A DNA stretch of 62,286 nucleotides from Pseudodesulfovibrio sp. (GCF_028692895.1 NZ_JAQUWN010000018.1:1-62286); one strand, 5' to 3'. Shown: positions 15,540 through 25,497, numbered from the stretch's first letter. Translations and numbers: made by a program. Notes: generated from the sequence alone by a model not told the origin.

Positions 15540-18500
15540 TCAGCCCACCCTGGTGATGCGCACGGGGATGCCCTGGCGGGCGGAGGCCCCGGTCTCGTGC
15601 TCCTGGAGGGTGGATGCGCCCCGGCGCGTCGGATCGTTCGGGACCAGGTCGTTGAGGTTGAAGCCGTTCGCCGCGCGCTCCCGCGCCTTGATGGTCCGGC
15701 CGTCCACCACCACGTCCGAGCCCCCCAGGGCCCGGTGGCCGAAGCCGTGCTCCACGGCCACGACCCCGGGCATGACCACGTCGCCCACCACGACGCGCGC
15801 CCGGACACTGGCGGCCGGGCTGGCGATCTCCACCTCGTCGCCGTGGGCGATGCCGAGCCTCTCGGCGTCCTTTCCGTTGAGCATGACCATGTTCAGGGGT
15901 TTGATGGCCAGCAGCCGGTCCAGGACCACGGAATAGGAGTTGATGAGGTTCGACTTGAACGAGGTCATCAGGAAGGGGTAATCCTTTTCGCTCCAGACCG
16001 CGCGCAGCTCGCGGCCGTCGCACAACAGCGGCGGCTTGAAGCAGGCCACGCCCGCATAGGGCTCGCCGGTCTGTGAGTTGACCGACGCGCCCACGGTCTC
16101 GTTGTAGATCTGGAGCGGTTTTTTCCACTGCCCGCCCAGCCAGTCGCCGTCATAGCTCTTGGCGTAGGGCGCGTACCGGCCGCCCCGGCTGTAGACGCAG
16201 GCCACGGGCCCGCGCTCCTCGGGCGGCAGGACCCGCTCGATGTCCGGCAGGATGCGGGCGATGCCGGAGAGCCGGACGTCCTCCTCCGTGGGGTCGGGCA
16301 GGACCTGGCCCTTGAAGTGGGCGATGTTGGAGGCGAGCCGCAGGTAGTAGTCCTCGGGCGCGTTGAGCGGATGGACCGCGCCGTCCGCGCCGGGGATGGC
16401 CCGGTCGCCGAAGCCGGGCAGGCCGAGCCGCCTGGCCGTCTCGATGACGAAGAGCTCCATGCACACGGGCTGGCCGTTCTTCGCCTTTTCCTGCCGGGGC
16501 TCCACGCACGGCCAGCGCGCCGTGGACATCTTGGTCAGCACGCCGGACCACGCGCCCGAGAACCCGCCCCACCCCTCGAACATGCACGGGTCGGGCACCA
16601 GGTAGTCGGCATAGGCGTTGGTCTCGTTGTGGAAGGTGTCGACGCCCACGATGAGCGGCAGGCTCTTCGGGTCCTTCAGCTCCGCGTCCACGGCCCGCTG
16701 GAGCCCGCCGTGGCCGTAGATGACGTTGCCCGTCCAGTTGATCCAGCACTTGTAGCGGAACGGATGGTCGTTGACGTGGGAGAGCAGGTGCTCGGCGGGC
16801 ATGTTCGGCGGCGTGAAGGGATACCAGGGGTACGCCGCCGGGTACGGGTTCTGCCCCGCCGCCTGCTTCCGCTTGAATTCCGTGGACTTCTGGTAGGGCG
16901 CGCGGCAGCGGATGGCCGGGAAGCCCTTGGGCTTGATCTGGCCGGGGAAGGCGGCCAGATCATACTTCGGCCCCTGCATGGCCGGGCCGTGGAAGCTGCC
17001 CGCCGTGGCCGAGATGCCGCCCTTCGCGTTGATGTTGCCGATGAGCGTGTTCAGGGTCAGGCAGGCGAAGGTGGCGTTGGCGCCCGACGTGCTCATCATG
17101 CCGCCGTGCACGTCCACCGCCGCCCGCTTGCCGTGGGCGGTCAGCTCGCGGGCGAGTTCGATCATGCGCTGCACGGGCACGCCGCAGTGGCCGGAGAGTT
17201 CCTCCAGCGTGTGGGCATCGGCCTGCTCCCGCAGGAGCGAGAAGGCCGTGGCCGCCTGCACGGCCCCGCCCGAGGCCAGCGTCAGCTCGCCCCGGAATTC
17301 CAGGACGCCCTCGTCGCTCCCGGCCGCCGACGCGGGCTTGCCGGACGCCGCGTCCATGACCGCGTACTCCTCCGCCCCGCCCAGGCCCAGGTCCGCCGCG
17401 CGCAGGAACCTGCCCCGGCCCTCGCCGGACAGGGCCACCAGCCAGGTGGCGTTGCACAGGCTGATCTCGCCCGCCTTCTTCGCCGCCTCGGGATTGGGCC
17501 GGACCAGAAAGTTCCGGTCGTAGCGCTCGTTCTCGATGATCCAGCGGATCATGCCCATGGCCAGGGCCGAATCCATGCCCGGCACCACGGGCACCCAGTG
17601 GGCGCGCTCCCGGGCCGCGTTGGACGCGGGCAGCCGGAGGACCGGGTCGATGACCGCATAGCGCATCCTGCCCGAGGTCCGGGCCTCGGCCACCAGCCGG
17701 GCCGCGCGCTTGAAGGGGTTGCCCGCCTGGGTCGGCGCGGTGCCCCAGAACAGGGCGAACTCGCAGTTCTCGTAGTCCGGCTTGACGTGGGCGTTCTTGG
17801 CCAGGTCGTCCATGAACATGCCGGACCCGATGCGGAACGAGAGGCCGCAGTAGGCCCCGTGCTTGCCGAAGCTCTTGGTGCCGAAGGCGTTCATGCCGAA
17901 GCGGCGGTAGAAGAATTCGCTGCGGCCGTCGTCCACGGCGTAGGTCAGGAGCAGCCGGTTGCTCATCGGACCGAACTCCGGGCGCTCGGGATTGGCCGGT
18001 TCCTTGAGGTTGCGGATGGCGCGCAGGCCGTCCACATGCCCCTCGCCGAACAGGTCGCCGCCCTCCACGACCTCCTCCACCAGTTGCTCGAAGGAGATGG
18101 TCGTCCACTTGTTCTCGCCCCGCTTGCCCGCGCGCTTGAGGCAGCGGGTGATGCGGAACGGGTTGGCCGCGGCCTCGAACATGGCCGCGCCGCGCCCGCA
18201 GACCGTGGACCGCCCGGCGTGCCCGGCGTCGTCACGGGCCGAGAGGCGGGCCAGGGCGTCCTTGACCGGCAGGGACATGGGAAAGTGTTTTTCGTGGGAG
18301 AGCGGGTTGTAGGGGTTGCCCGCCATGCGGACCACCTCGCCGCTCGCCTCGTCGATGTGCACGCGCACGCCGCAGAAGGTGGTGCAGCCCCAGCACTGGT
18401 TGAAGGCTACGCGCCGGCCCTTTTCCGCCTGAACCGAGCCGTCGGCCGCGCAGCGGTATTCCGGGGCCAGGGACCGGGGCGAGAGGCGCGCGGGGTCGAG

Positions 18501-18617
18501 CCGTTCCGGTTCGGCGGCCGGGGCCGCCCCGGCCCTGACGGCCGCGCCGATGCCGATCCCGGCCATGCCGGCGGCGAAGAGCCCGGCCTTCACGAGAACA
18601 CGACGTTTCTTATCCAT
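15540..18617 (-). CDS. ttrA: molybdopterin oxidoreductase, tetrathionate reductase subunit A-like
   Basis: Probable catalytic subunit reducing tetrathionate (or a similar sulfur oxyanion) outside the cytoplasmic membrane. The 1025 residues match TtrA length. A Tat-type leader (KKRRVLVKAGLFAAG) precedes a [4Fe-4S] site (CWGCTTFCG and a later Cys in STVCGRG), then the Mo-bis-MGD domains; Cys in KHGAYCGLSFR is a candidate Mo ligand. The C-terminal dinucleotide-binding domain has LNGKDAERLGIAHGDEVEI. The start overlaps ttrC by eight bases. Gene order B-C-A is the same as in Salmonella ttrBCA. Other members of this superfamily reduce arsenate, selenate or polysulfide, so the substrate is inferred from order and size rather than proved. 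Confidence 0.78.
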   Translation of the reverse strand: MDKKRRVLVKAGLFAAGMAGIGIGAAVRAGAAPAAEPERLDPARLSPRSLAPEYRCAADGSVQAEKGRRVAFNQCWGCTTFCGVRVHIDEASGEVVRMAGNPYNPLSHEKHFPMSLPVKDALARLSARDDAGHAGRSTVCGRGAAMFEAAANPFRITRCLKRAGKRGENKWTTISFEQLVEEVVEGGDLFGEGHVDGLRAIRNLKEPANPERPEFGPMSNRLLLTYAVDDGRSEFFYRRFGMNAFGTKSFGKHGAYCGLSFRIGSGMFMDDLAKNAHVKPDYENCEFALFWGTAPTQAGNPFKRAARLVAEARTSGRMRYAVIDPVLRLPASNAARERAHWVPVVPGMDSALAMGMIRWIIENERYDRNFLVRPNPEAAKKAGEISLCNATWLVALSGEGRGRFLRAADLGLGGAEEYAVMDAASGKPASAAGSDEGVLEFRGELTLASGGAVQAATAFSLLREQADAHTLEELSGHCGVPVQRMIELARELTAHGKRAAVDVHGGMMSTSGANATFACLTLNTLIGNINAKGGISATAGSFHGPAMQGPKYDLAAFPGQIKPKGFPAIRCRAPYQKSTEFKRKQAAGQNPYPAAYPWYPFTPPNMPAEHLLSHVNDHPFRYKCWINWTGNVIYGHGGLQRAVDAELKDPKSLPLIVGVDTFHNETNAYADYLVPDPCMFEGWGGFSGAWSGVLTKMSTARWPCVEPRQEKAKNGQPVCMELFVIETARRLGLPGFGDRAIPGADGAVHPLNAPEDYYLRLASNIAHFKGQVLPDPTEEDVRLSGIARILPDIERVLPPEERGPVACVYSRGGRYAPYAKSYDGDWLGGQWKKPLQIYNETVGASVNSQTGEPYAGVACFKPPLLCDGRELRAVWSEKDYPFLMTSFKSNLINSYSVVLDRLLAIKPLNMVMLNGKDAERLGIAHGDEVEIASPAASVRARVVVGDVVMPGVVAVEHGFGHRALGGSDVVVDGRTIKARERAANGFNLNDLVPNDPTRRGASTLQEHETGASARQGIPVRITRVG

Positions 18618-19584
18618 GGGAATGCCCTCCCTGCGCCGCGACGGCGTTGGTGAAAAGTCCGGACAGGACCGCGCCGAGCGCCAGCAGGAACGCAAGGCTG
18701 CCGAGCACGGCCAGGACGGACGGAACGGAGACGAGACGGGCCACGGCCTCCGCGTCCACCGGGGTGAACGCGTTGCGGGGGATGGACTGGCCCAGGAAGA
18801 TCACCTTGGCGTAGAAGGCGAAACCCGCGAGGTACGACGCCAGCCCGGCCACGGGCGCGAGCGCGCCGAGGCGCAGGGCCGCCAGGCAGAGCGCGGCCGC
18901 GACCACGCCGACCACGGCCAGCCCGGCCCAGAACGCGGGCTGGCTCGGGACGAAGCCCGTGGGCGGCGCGAACAGGCCGGTCGCCCCGGCGCAGAACAGG
19001 GAGGCCACGGCCGCCAGGGCCAGCAGCCCGGCCGGGACCGCCTGGCGGCGCAGCGCGCCGAGCAGGGCCGCCAGCCCCGCCCCGCCCGCCAGCCCGGCCA
19101 TGGCGAAGGCCACGGGCAGGAGCTTCCAATGCCACATGACCCGCCCCTGCAGATAGCCCACCTCTCGCGAGGTGTAGGTCAGCACGCCCAGGGCCAGCAG
19201 CAGGGCCAGGGCCGCCGCGTTCCGCCGGGCGTGGCCGGTCGCGTCCAGGTACAGGGCCAGGCAGGTGGCCGCCAGGAACAGGGGCAGCAGGAAGGTCCCG
19301 AGGGTCGTCCAGGAGCTGAACGAGGGCGAGACCAGGAACATGTAGAGATGGAGCGGGCTGCCCAGGGACAGGGCGAGGGCCCCCATGCCGATGACGGTCG
19401 CGGCGGCGCCCGCCGAGAGGAGGAGGCGGCGGACGTCCGCGCCGCGACCGGCCAGGGAGAGGATTCCGGCGAGGAGCACGGCCCCTGCCGCCGCCGTGAG
19501 CAGGGCGAGGGCCAGCGGCTCCATGACGCCCCAGGTGACGGCCGGGGGCGCGTTGACCAGTTCGATGACCTTAGGCATGTTCAC
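18610..19584 (-). CDS. ttrC: NrfD/TtrC-like membrane quinol dehydrogenase subunit
   Basis: Integral membrane subunit expected to oxidise quinol and pass electrons through TtrB to TtrA. The 324 residues hold about nine hydrophobic segments, for example AGAVLLAGILSLAG, FLLPLFLAATCLALYL and VLGSLAFLLALGAVLSG, and end in a short His-rich tail (QGGHSHG). Such proteins bind no heme. The start overlaps the end of ttrB by 14 bases (an ATG two codons later is an alternative) and the stop overlaps ttrA, so the three genes form one tight operon. Confidence 0.8.
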   Translation of the reverse strand: MNMPKVIELVNAPPAVTWGVMEPLALALLTAAAGAVLLAGILSLAGRGADVRRLLLSAGAAATVIGMGALALSLGSPLHLYMFLVSPSFSSWTTLGTFLLPLFLAATCLALYLDATGHARRNAAALALLLALGVLTYTSREVGYLQGRVMWHWKLLPVAFAMAGLAGGAGLAALLGALRRQAVPAGLLALAAVASLFCAGATGLFAPPTGFVPSQPAFWAGLAVVGVVAAALCLAALRLGALAPVAGLASYLAGFAFYAKVIFLGQSIPRNAFTPVDAEAVARLVSVPSVLAVLGSLAFLLALGAVLSGLFTNAVAAQGGHSHG

Positions 19585-20290
19585 CTCCCGCCGGGCGGGC
19601 CCCCTCGGCCATGGGCAGGCCGACGTTGGCCGGGCTGGCCAGGAAGGCGTCCAGGTTGATGTAATAGACGTTGGGTTTGGTCTTCATTTCCGGGGCCAGG
19701 ACCCGCGCGTCGTCCTTGTGCGCGTCCAGGGTCCGGCGGACCAGGCTCTCCGGGTCGTTCAGGTCCCCGAAGACGCGCGCCCCGCCCACGCAGTTCTCCA
19801 CGCAGGCCGGGAGCAGCCCGGCCTCCAGCCGGTGAAGGCAGAAGGTGCACTTGTCCGCCGTGCCGGTGGCGGGATTGAGGTAGCGGGCGTCGTAGGGACA
19901 GGCCTGGACGCAGAAACCGCAGCCCAGGCACTTGGCGCTGTCCACCAGCACCAGCCCGTTCGCCGCCTTGAAGGTGGCATGCACCGGGCAGACCGGGACG
20001 CAGGCCGGCTCCTCGCAATGGTTGCACAGCCTCGGCAGGGTGGCCACCGTCGGGGTCCCGTCCTCGTCCACGAAGAACTCGCCCACCGTGGCCCGGAAGT
20101 GGCCCACCGGCACCCGGTTCTCCACCGAGCACGAGACCGAGCAGGACTGGCAGCCCACGCATCGCCGCAGATCGATGACCATGCCGTACCGGGGCTTTCG
20201 CTCCCCGGCGGCGCCGGCCGTCGCCGGAACCAGCCCGGCCAGGGCGGGCGCGCCCGCGCAGGCCAGCTTGAGAAATTTCCTTCTGTCCAT
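19571..20290 (-). CDS. ttrB: four-cluster ferredoxin subunit, TtrB-like
   Basis: Electron-transfer subunit of 239 residues with a Tat leader (MDRRKFLKLACAGAPALAGL) and cysteines for four [4Fe-4S] clusters: CVGCQSCSVSC, CNHCEEPACVPVCP, CLGCGFCVQACP and CTFCLHRLEAGLLPACVENC. This is the DmsB/PsrB/TtrB family. The start at 20290 is preferred because GGAGG precedes it and the Tat motif follows at once; an upstream in-frame ATG adds 29 residues with no such support. It is the first gene of the ttrBCA-like operon. Confidence 0.87.
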   Translation of the reverse strand: MDRRKFLKLACAGAPALAGLVPATAGAAGERKPRYGMVIDLRRCVGCQSCSVSCSVENRVPVGHFRATVGEFFVDEDGTPTVATLPRLCNHCEEPACVPVCPVHATFKAANGLVLVDSAKCLGCGFCVQACPYDARYLNPATGTADKCTFCLHRLEAGLLPACVENCVGGARVFGDLNDPESLVRRTLDAHKDDARVLAPEMKTKPNVYYINLDAFLASPANVGLPMAEGARPAGGEHA

Positions 20291-20302
20291 GACGCCTCCG
20301 TG

Positions 20303-20379
20303 TTGTTCGCTAGTGCCCTCACCATGCGGCGAAACCGTGACGCGAACAATCGGGAGACTTCTGATTTGACGGTTCAAAT
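20303..20379. promoter_or_regulatory. inverted repeats in the ttrB leader (candidate regulator sites)
   Basis: ATTTGA-CGGT-TCAAAT (20364-20379) is a perfect 16-base palindrome. A second pair, TTGTTCGC (20303-20310) and GCGAACAA (20342-20349), is separated by 31 bases. Both lie between the predicted promoter and the ttrB start. They could be sites for the neighbouring NarL-type regulator or another dimeric protein, or form RNA structure. Confidence 0.4.
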
Positions 20380-20408
20380 TCGGCGCGCCCGGACAGGACT
20401 CGCAAAAA

Positions 20409-20436
20409 TTTATAGCGTTAATTCAACGGATTGCAA
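20409..20436 (-). promoter_or_regulatory. sigma-70-like promoter for ttrBCA
   Basis: Read on the minus strand, TTGCAA and TATAAA are separated by 16 bases, in a short AT-rich island within GC-rich DNA. Transcription would begin near 20402, about 110 bases before ttrB. Confidence 0.55.
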
Positions 20437-20511
20437 AACAGGATCGCAGCCGGACGGCGCGGCGGACCGCCGGGGGTGGGGAATTTCCCCAGGGCGTGTG
20501 ACGACGGCGCG

Positions 20512-21159
20512 TCAGACCGAGATGAGGCCGTGGCGGATGGCCAGCTTGGTCAGGTCCGTGGTGGTGGCCACGTCGAGCTTTTCCATGAGGTTGTACTTGT
20601 GGGTCTCCACGGTCTTGGGGGAGATGTTGAGCCGGGCGGCCGCCTCCTTGACGGACAGGCCGTCGGCCAGGAGCCGGAAGACGTCCAGCTCGCGCGGGCT
20701 GAGCAGGTCGAGGAGCGGGGCCTTGCCGTCGCGCTCCGGTGCGAGCTGGCGCAGGAGCGCGGCCGGGTCGATGGTGGTGAAGTAGGTGCCGCCGTGCATG
20801 ACCGCCTCCACGGCCGCGCACAGGTCCGAGGGCGGCCCCTCCTTGAGGACGTGGCCGGAGATGCCCGCCTTGAACAGCTCCAGGATGAAGCGCTGGTCCG
20901 AGTGCATGGTGTAGATGACGATCCGGGTCCCGGGCGAGACCTCGCGGATCAGGCCCGCGGCCTCCACCCCGTCCATGCCCGGCATGGAGATGTCCATGAT
21001 GACCAGGTCCGGCCGCAGCCTGCGGGCCAGCTCCACGGCCTCGGCCCCGTCCGTGGCCTCGCCCGCCACCTCCACGTCCGCCAGGGAGTCGAGCAGGCTG
21101 CGGATGCCCGCGATGACCACGCGGTGGTCGTCCACGATGAGCAGGGTGCGTCTAGGCAT
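20512..21159 (-). CDS. NarL/FixJ-type response regulator
   Basis: A 215-residue transcription factor: receiver domain (TLLIVDDHRVVIAGIRSLL, phospho-Asp in LVIMDISMPGMDG, Lys in GHVLKEG) followed by a LuxR-type helix-turn-helix (LLSPRELDVFRLLADGLS, NISPKTVETHKYNLMEKL). The start overlaps the end of the sensor kinase gene by eight bases, so the pair is co-produced. It lies directly upstream of the ttrBCA-like operon in the same direction and is its likely regulator, the place that TtrR takes in Salmonella. Confidence 0.92.
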   Translation of the reverse strand: MPRRTLLIVDDHRVVIAGIRSLLDSLADVEVAGEATDGAEAVELARRLRPDLVIMDISMPGMDGVEAAGLIREVSPGTRIVIYTMHSDQRFILELFKAGISGHVLKEGPPSDLCAAVEAVMHGGTYFTTIDPAALLRQLAPERDGKAPLLDLLSPRELDVFRLLADGLSVKEAAARLNISPKTVETHKYNLMEKLDVATTTDLTKLAIRHGLISV

Positions 21160-22984
21160 CGTCGGCCTCCGATATGTCCAGTTCGGCCAGGATCTGCGTG
21201 CCCCGGCCCGGCGCGGATTCCAGGTGGAAGGTCCCTTCGAGCTGGACCATCCGCTCCCGCATCAGGGTCAGCCCCAGGCTGCCCGAGCTCCCGGCCTGGG
21301 CCGACACGGCCTCGGGATCGAACCCGTCGCCGTCGTCCTCGATGGTCAGGCCCAGCCGGTGGTCGCGCAGGATGAGGCTGACGTGCACCTTCCGGGCGTG
21401 GGCGTACTTGGCCACGTTGGTCAGGGCCTCCTGGGTGATCCGGTATAGGGCCAGCTCCTTGCGGCTGTCAAAGCGCCGGGGCACGCCCTTGTGGAAGAAG
21501 TGGATGTCGAGGCCGGTGGCGGCGCGGTACTCGTCGAGCAGCGTGCCCACGGCCTGGGCGAGCCCCATGTATTCCAGGGTGTCGGGCCGGAGCCCCTTGG
21601 AGATGGACTTGATGTCGCGCTGGACCAGGGTGACCTTGTCGGCCGCGCTCTCCAACTGGAGGCGGCAGCCGTCGCCGGGCGAGGCCGGGGTCCGCTCCAG
21701 GGCGGCCTGGAGGTCCAGGCGCAGGGTGGTCAGGAGCTGGCCGGTGTGGTCGTGCAGCTCGCGCGCCACGTCCATGCGGCTCTCCTCCAGCAGGTTTATC
21801 AGGTTGCGCGACAGGAGCTTGCGTTGCTCGTGCTCCTGCTCCAGGCGGCCGTGGGTCTGGCGCAGGGCCTCGTTGGCCTCGGCCAGCTCGCGGGTCCGCT
21901 CCCGGACGCGGTCCTCCAACTGCTGGTGCGCCTCCTGGAGGGCGCGCTCCGCCTTGAGCCGTGCGTCGAGCTCGGCGGTCAGGTCCGCGGTCTTGGCGTC
22001 GATCTCGGACTCCAGCTCCGAGGCATGGACCAGGAGCCGCCCGGTGAGCGGCCGGAGCACCCGCCACAGGACGATCAGGCAGACCGCGTAGATGAGCAGC
22101 GAGTAAAGCGATAGCTGGATCAGGCGCAGGCGCAGCGGGTTGTAGAGCTCCCGCTCGTCGATGGAGATGGCCAGACCCCAGCCGGAGTCGTCGACGGGCT
22201 GATAGGCCGTGACCTCGTCCCCCGAGCCCAGAATGCCCGCATTCCCGGCCACGGCCAGGGCCAGGGCCTCGCGCCGGCTGGACGTGGGCTTCGGCAGCCC
22301 GCCCGCCGGGTCGGGAAAGAGGGCCGCGCCGCCGTCCGCCGCATAGCCGAGATTGGCGTCGCCCCCGCGATGGGTCCTCCCGGTCCGGTGCACGATCTCC
22401 AGCAGGCGGCCGATGTTCATGACCACCAGGTCGGTGCCGACGGGCCGGGATTCGCGATCGAGGATCGGCGCGGCGATGACGAGGCAGGGCGCGTCCCCCA
22501 GCCGGACCGGGGGAGAAAAGCGGGGACCGTCCCCGGCCGTGGGCAGGTGCGTCCGCAGGGCCTCCGGCACCGCCGCGCCGACCGAAACGACCTGCCGCCC
22601 CTCCCGGTCCAGCCGGGTGACGCCCATCAGCTCGCGGGAAAGGTTCATGGCGTCCTCAAGCTTGGGCCGGGTGAAGGCCGCCAGTTCCCCGATGGGAATC
22701 CGCCCCTCGTTGTAGGCGGCCAGCTCCTCGCGGATGCGGGTCCGGCTGGTCACCTGCAGGGCGAGGCTCCGGGCCAGACAGCACCATTCCCCCACGGCCT
22801 GGGCGCGGGTCCTGGCGATGTGGGCCAGCCCGTCCTCCTCGGCCTGCTTGAGCTGGCCGAATAGCGTGGCGACGAAGGACACGCCCACGCCCAGGGCGAG
22901 GACCAGCAGGGCCCCGGCCACGTACAGGAACAATTGCTTCTTGAGGCGCTCCGAGAGTCCGGAGCCGGAATTGGTTGCGGGCAT
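21152..22984 (-). CDS. NarX-type sensor histidine kinase (HisKA_3) with periplasmic Cache-like sensor
   Basis: A 610-residue membrane kinase: first membrane segment (LFLYVAGALLVLALGVGVSF), a periplasmic sensor of about 270 residues, a second segment (LYSLLIYAVCLIVLWRVL), a long coiled coil, then HisKA_3 (ARELHDHTGQLLTTLRLDL) and HATPase (YRITQEALTNVAKYAHA, DDGDGFDPEAV). The start at 22984 has AGGAG before it. The partner is the NarL-type regulator whose gene it overlaps. Its sensor is not the PhnD-like domain of Salmonella TtrS, so if it controls ttrBCA it does so through a different input domain. Confidence 0.9.
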   Translation of the reverse strand: MPATNSGSGLSERLKKQLFLYVAGALLVLALGVGVSFVATLFGQLKQAEEDGLAHIARTRAQAVGEWCCLARSLALQVTSRTRIREELAAYNEGRIPIGELAAFTRPKLEDAMNLSRELMGVTRLDREGRQVVSVGAAVPEALRTHLPTAGDGPRFSPPVRLGDAPCLVIAAPILDRESRPVGTDLVVMNIGRLLEIVHRTGRTHRGGDANLGYAADGGAALFPDPAGGLPKPTSSRREALALAVAGNAGILGSGDEVTAYQPVDDSGWGLAISIDERELYNPLRLRLIQLSLYSLLIYAVCLIVLWRVLRPLTGRLLVHASELESEIDAKTADLTAELDARLKAERALQEAHQQLEDRVRERTRELAEANEALRQTHGRLEQEHEQRKLLSRNLINLLEESRMDVARELHDHTGQLLTTLRLDLQAALERTPASPGDGCRLQLESAADKVTLVQRDIKSISKGLRPDTLEYMGLAQAVGTLLDEYRAATGLDIHFFHKGVPRRFDSRKELALYRITQEALTNVAKYAHARKVHVSLILRDHRLGLTIEDDGDGFDPEAVSAQAGSSGSLGLTLMRERMVQLEGTFHLESAPGRGTQILAELDISEADDA

Positions 22985-23078
22985 GGTCTCCTGTCCTGGC
23001 GGATCGGGTGGTTTGCGTCCCCCCTCCATAACCGCATTCGCCGGTGGCCGCAAACCGCGCCGACGCCCGAGCCGATTC

Positions 23079-25253
23079 CTACGCCGTCCGGGCCGCCCGG
23101 GCGAGCGCCGCGCGCAACAGCTCGATGTCCACGGGCTTGGAAAGATAGTCGTCCATCCCGGCGGAAAGGAAGCGTTCCCGGTCGCCGCTCATGGCGTGGG
23201 CCGTCATGGCGATGATGGGGATGGCCCGGCTCTGCGCCCCGGCCTCGCCGCCGCGGATGCGCCGGGTCGCCTCCACCCCGTCCATAACCGGGAGCTGCAC
23301 GTCCATCAGCACGCTGTCAAACGGCTGGCTGCGCAGCGCCTCCAGGGCCTCGCGCCCATCGGCCACGGCCACGGCCTCGTACCCCAGTCGCTTGACGATC
23401 TGGCACGCGGCGAAACGGTTGACGGGGTCGTCCTCGACGATCAGCACCCGCTGCGGGGCCGGGGACCGGATCTCGGACGACGCTGGTGCGACCTCGGCGA
23501 CCGAAGCGTCCTCCGTCCTGCCGAAGGGGATGTCGATGCGGAACGTCGACCCGACGCCCTCCGCACTCTCCACCGAGATGGCCCCGCCCATGAGCCTGGT
23601 GAGGCGCGCCGTGATGGCCAACCCCAGCCCGGCCCCCTGGAACTGGCGGGAATAGCTGCCGTCCGCCTGGGTGAACGGGGAGAACAGCGTCCCCAGCGCC
23701 TGGTCGCCGATGCCGATCCCGGTATCCCGGACCGTGAACAGCAACCGGCGCTCCTCGGGCCGCGCCGGCGGCAGGAGGCTGGCCTCGACCTCGACGCTCC
23801 CCTCGTTGGTGAACTTGATGGCGTTGCCCACCACGTTGCTGAGGATCTGCTGCAACCGGACGGCGTCGCCAAGCACCCGCGCGGGCATGTCGGGGGCCAT
23901 GCGGACGCGGAACTCAAGCCCCTTCTCCCTGGCGCTGGGCCCGAAAAGCTGGCCGATGGCGGCCATGGCGTCCCCGGGGTCGAAGCTCTCGCGCACGATT
24001 TCGAGCCGGTCCGCCTCCACCCGGGAGAGGTCCAGGATGTCGGAAAGCAGCCGGGTCAGCCGGTTGCTGGACTGGATGGCGGTCCCCACGTAGTCCGCCT
24101 GCTCCCCGTTCAGCGGGGTCGTCTCAATGAGTTTGAGCATACCCACGATGCCGTTGAGCGGGGTGCGGATTTCATGGCTCATGTTGGCCAGGAACTCGGA
24201 TTTGGCCCGGTTGGCGGCCTCGGCCGCGTCCCTGGCGTCCCGCAGGACCCGCTCGCTTCGGCGCAGCTCCCGCGTACGCGCCTCGACCTGCCGCCGCAGG
24301 GAACGGTTGAAGAACGCCACGCCCACCAGCAGGACCAGAAGCACGCCCGAGAGGACCAGGATGGCCTGCAGGTTGCGTTCGAAAAAGCCCGGCGCGTGTT
24401 CGAGCCGGATGCCCACCCACCGGTTGTAGATCTCCCGCCGCTGCCTGTCGCCGATGGTTCCGAGCGCCTTGTCGAGGATGGCCCGCAACATCGCCTTCTT
24501 TTTGTTGATGGCGAAGCGCAGGTCCCAGTGCTGGTTGAGTTCGGTGTCGTACCGCAGGTTGGTGATGCCGTACTTGTCGGCCAGGTAGCTCGCGGCCATG
24601 TAGTCGACCACGGCCCCGTCGGCCGCGCCCGCCGACACCTTCAGCAGGACGGTCAGGTCGTCATCGCAGTCGACGATCCGGGCCCCCGGATAGTCGGCCC
24701 TCACGAAATCCAGGCTGGAATAGCCCTCGATGCCCGCCACCGTCATGCCGTTGAGGTCGTCCAGGGACTTCATGCGCGGGCGGTTCGTCCGGGTCAGCAC
24801 CACCAGCCGCGTCACCAGGAATGGCTTGGTGAAGACAAAGACCTTCTCGCGCTCCTCGGTCTGCTGGCACGCGCCGACGAGGTCGAACTCGCCGGTCATC
24901 ATGCCGTGGTAAAGGCTCTCCCAATCGCTGTAGCGAACGCGCCGGAACCGGACCCCGAGCTTTTGCTCGAATAGCTGGATGTAGTCGGCGACGACGCCCT
25001 TGTGCTCCCCGTCCTCCACGTAGTCGCCGGGAGGCCAGTTGGGATTGGGGGCGTAGAGGATGTCCTTCCCGTTTTCGGCGAGCCAGGCCTTTTCCTCGGG
25101 CGTGAGACGGAGGGCCGGGTCGGGCCCGGCGGCAGCGGACGTAACGGCCGCCAACAGGCAGCAGGCGAGCAGGACAAGGGCGGCCAGCCGCGCACGGCGC
25201 GGCCACGGCCCAGGCATGATGGCGCCGGAAATAACTGTTTTCAAGTGCCTCAT
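23079..25253 (-). CDS. hybrid histidine kinase with SBP_bac_3-type periplasmic sensor
   Basis: A 724-residue protein: signal peptide or membrane anchor ([19 protein letters not shown]), an amino-acid-binding-protein-like sensor (about residues 55-290; [34 protein letters not shown]), a membrane segment ([19 protein letters not shown]), HisKA ([19 protein letters not shown]), HATPase ([22 protein letters not shown]) and a C-terminal receiver ([13 protein letters not shown]). It probably senses a small solute directly. It precedes the NarX-like kinase by 94 bases in the same direction and may belong to the same control circuit. It has no DNA-binding output of its own. The start is chosen as the longest with a weak AGG site; a start 12 codons later is possible. 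Confidence 0.9.
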   Translation of the reverse strand: MRHLKTVISGAIMPGPWPRRARLAALVLLACCLLAAVTSAAAGPDPALRLTPEEKAWLAENGKDILYAPNPNWPPGDYVEDGEHKGVVADYIQLFEQKLGVRFRRVRYSDWESLYHGMMTGEFDLVGACQQTEEREKVFVFTKPFLVTRLVVLTRTNRPRMKSLDDLNGMTVAGIEGYSSLDFVRADYPGARIVDCDDDLTVLLKVSAGAADGAVVDYMAASYLADKYGITNLRYDTELNQHWDLRFAINKKKAMLRAILDKALGTIGDRQRREIYNRWVGIRLEHAPGFFERNLQAILVLSGVLLVLLVGVAFFNRSLRRQVEARTRELRRSERVLRDARDAAEAANRAKSEFLANMSHEIRTPLNGIVGMLKLIETTPLNGEQADYVGTAIQSSNRLTRLLSDILDLSRVEADRLEIVRESFDPGDAMAAIGQLFGPSAREKGLEFRVRMAPDMPARVLGDAVRLQQILSNVVGNAIKFTNEGSVEVEASLLPPARPEERRLLFTVRDTGIGIGDQALGTLFSPFTQADGSYSRQFQGAGLGLAITARLTRLMGGAISVESAEGVGSTFRIDIPFGRTEDASVAEVAPASSEIRSPAPQRVLIVEDDPVNRFAACQIVKRLGYEAVAVADGREALEALRSQPFDSVLMDVQLPVMDGVEATRRIRGGEAGAQSRAIPIIAMTAHAMSGDRERFLSAGMDDYLSKPVDIELLRAALARAARTA

Positions 25254-25450
25254 AGGTTACCTGCCCGGCCCTAGGGCCAAGACCAGCGGCCGTTTCGGCG
25301 CTCCGCCGCAACCGCCGTCCCCCGGCTGAACCGAATTCGTTGCGCCCCGTCAAGGAAAGGCGGGACTTTCCCGATTACTTCCACCTGAGCAGAATTCGGC
25401 GACTATGTCCAGGCGGAAGCGACCGGTGGGCGACGAGGCGGACACGGAAA

Positions 25451-25474
25451 GGGCCGCCCCTTCCGGAGCGGCCC
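25451..25474 (-). terminator. hairpin after the first helix-hairpin-helix gene
   Basis: GGGCCGC pairs with GCGGCCC around a ten-base centre; on the minus strand it is followed by a short TTT. It lies just past the stop of the gene ending at 25498. Confidence 0.55.
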
Positions 25475-25497
25475 CCGCGTGCGCCATGGATGGTCCG

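Noticed and set aside
23079..25253. Considering the solute-binding hybrid kinase as an ABC transporter binding protein
   Set aside because: The binding-protein-like domain is followed by a membrane segment, HisKA, HATPase and a receiver, so it is a sensor kinase.
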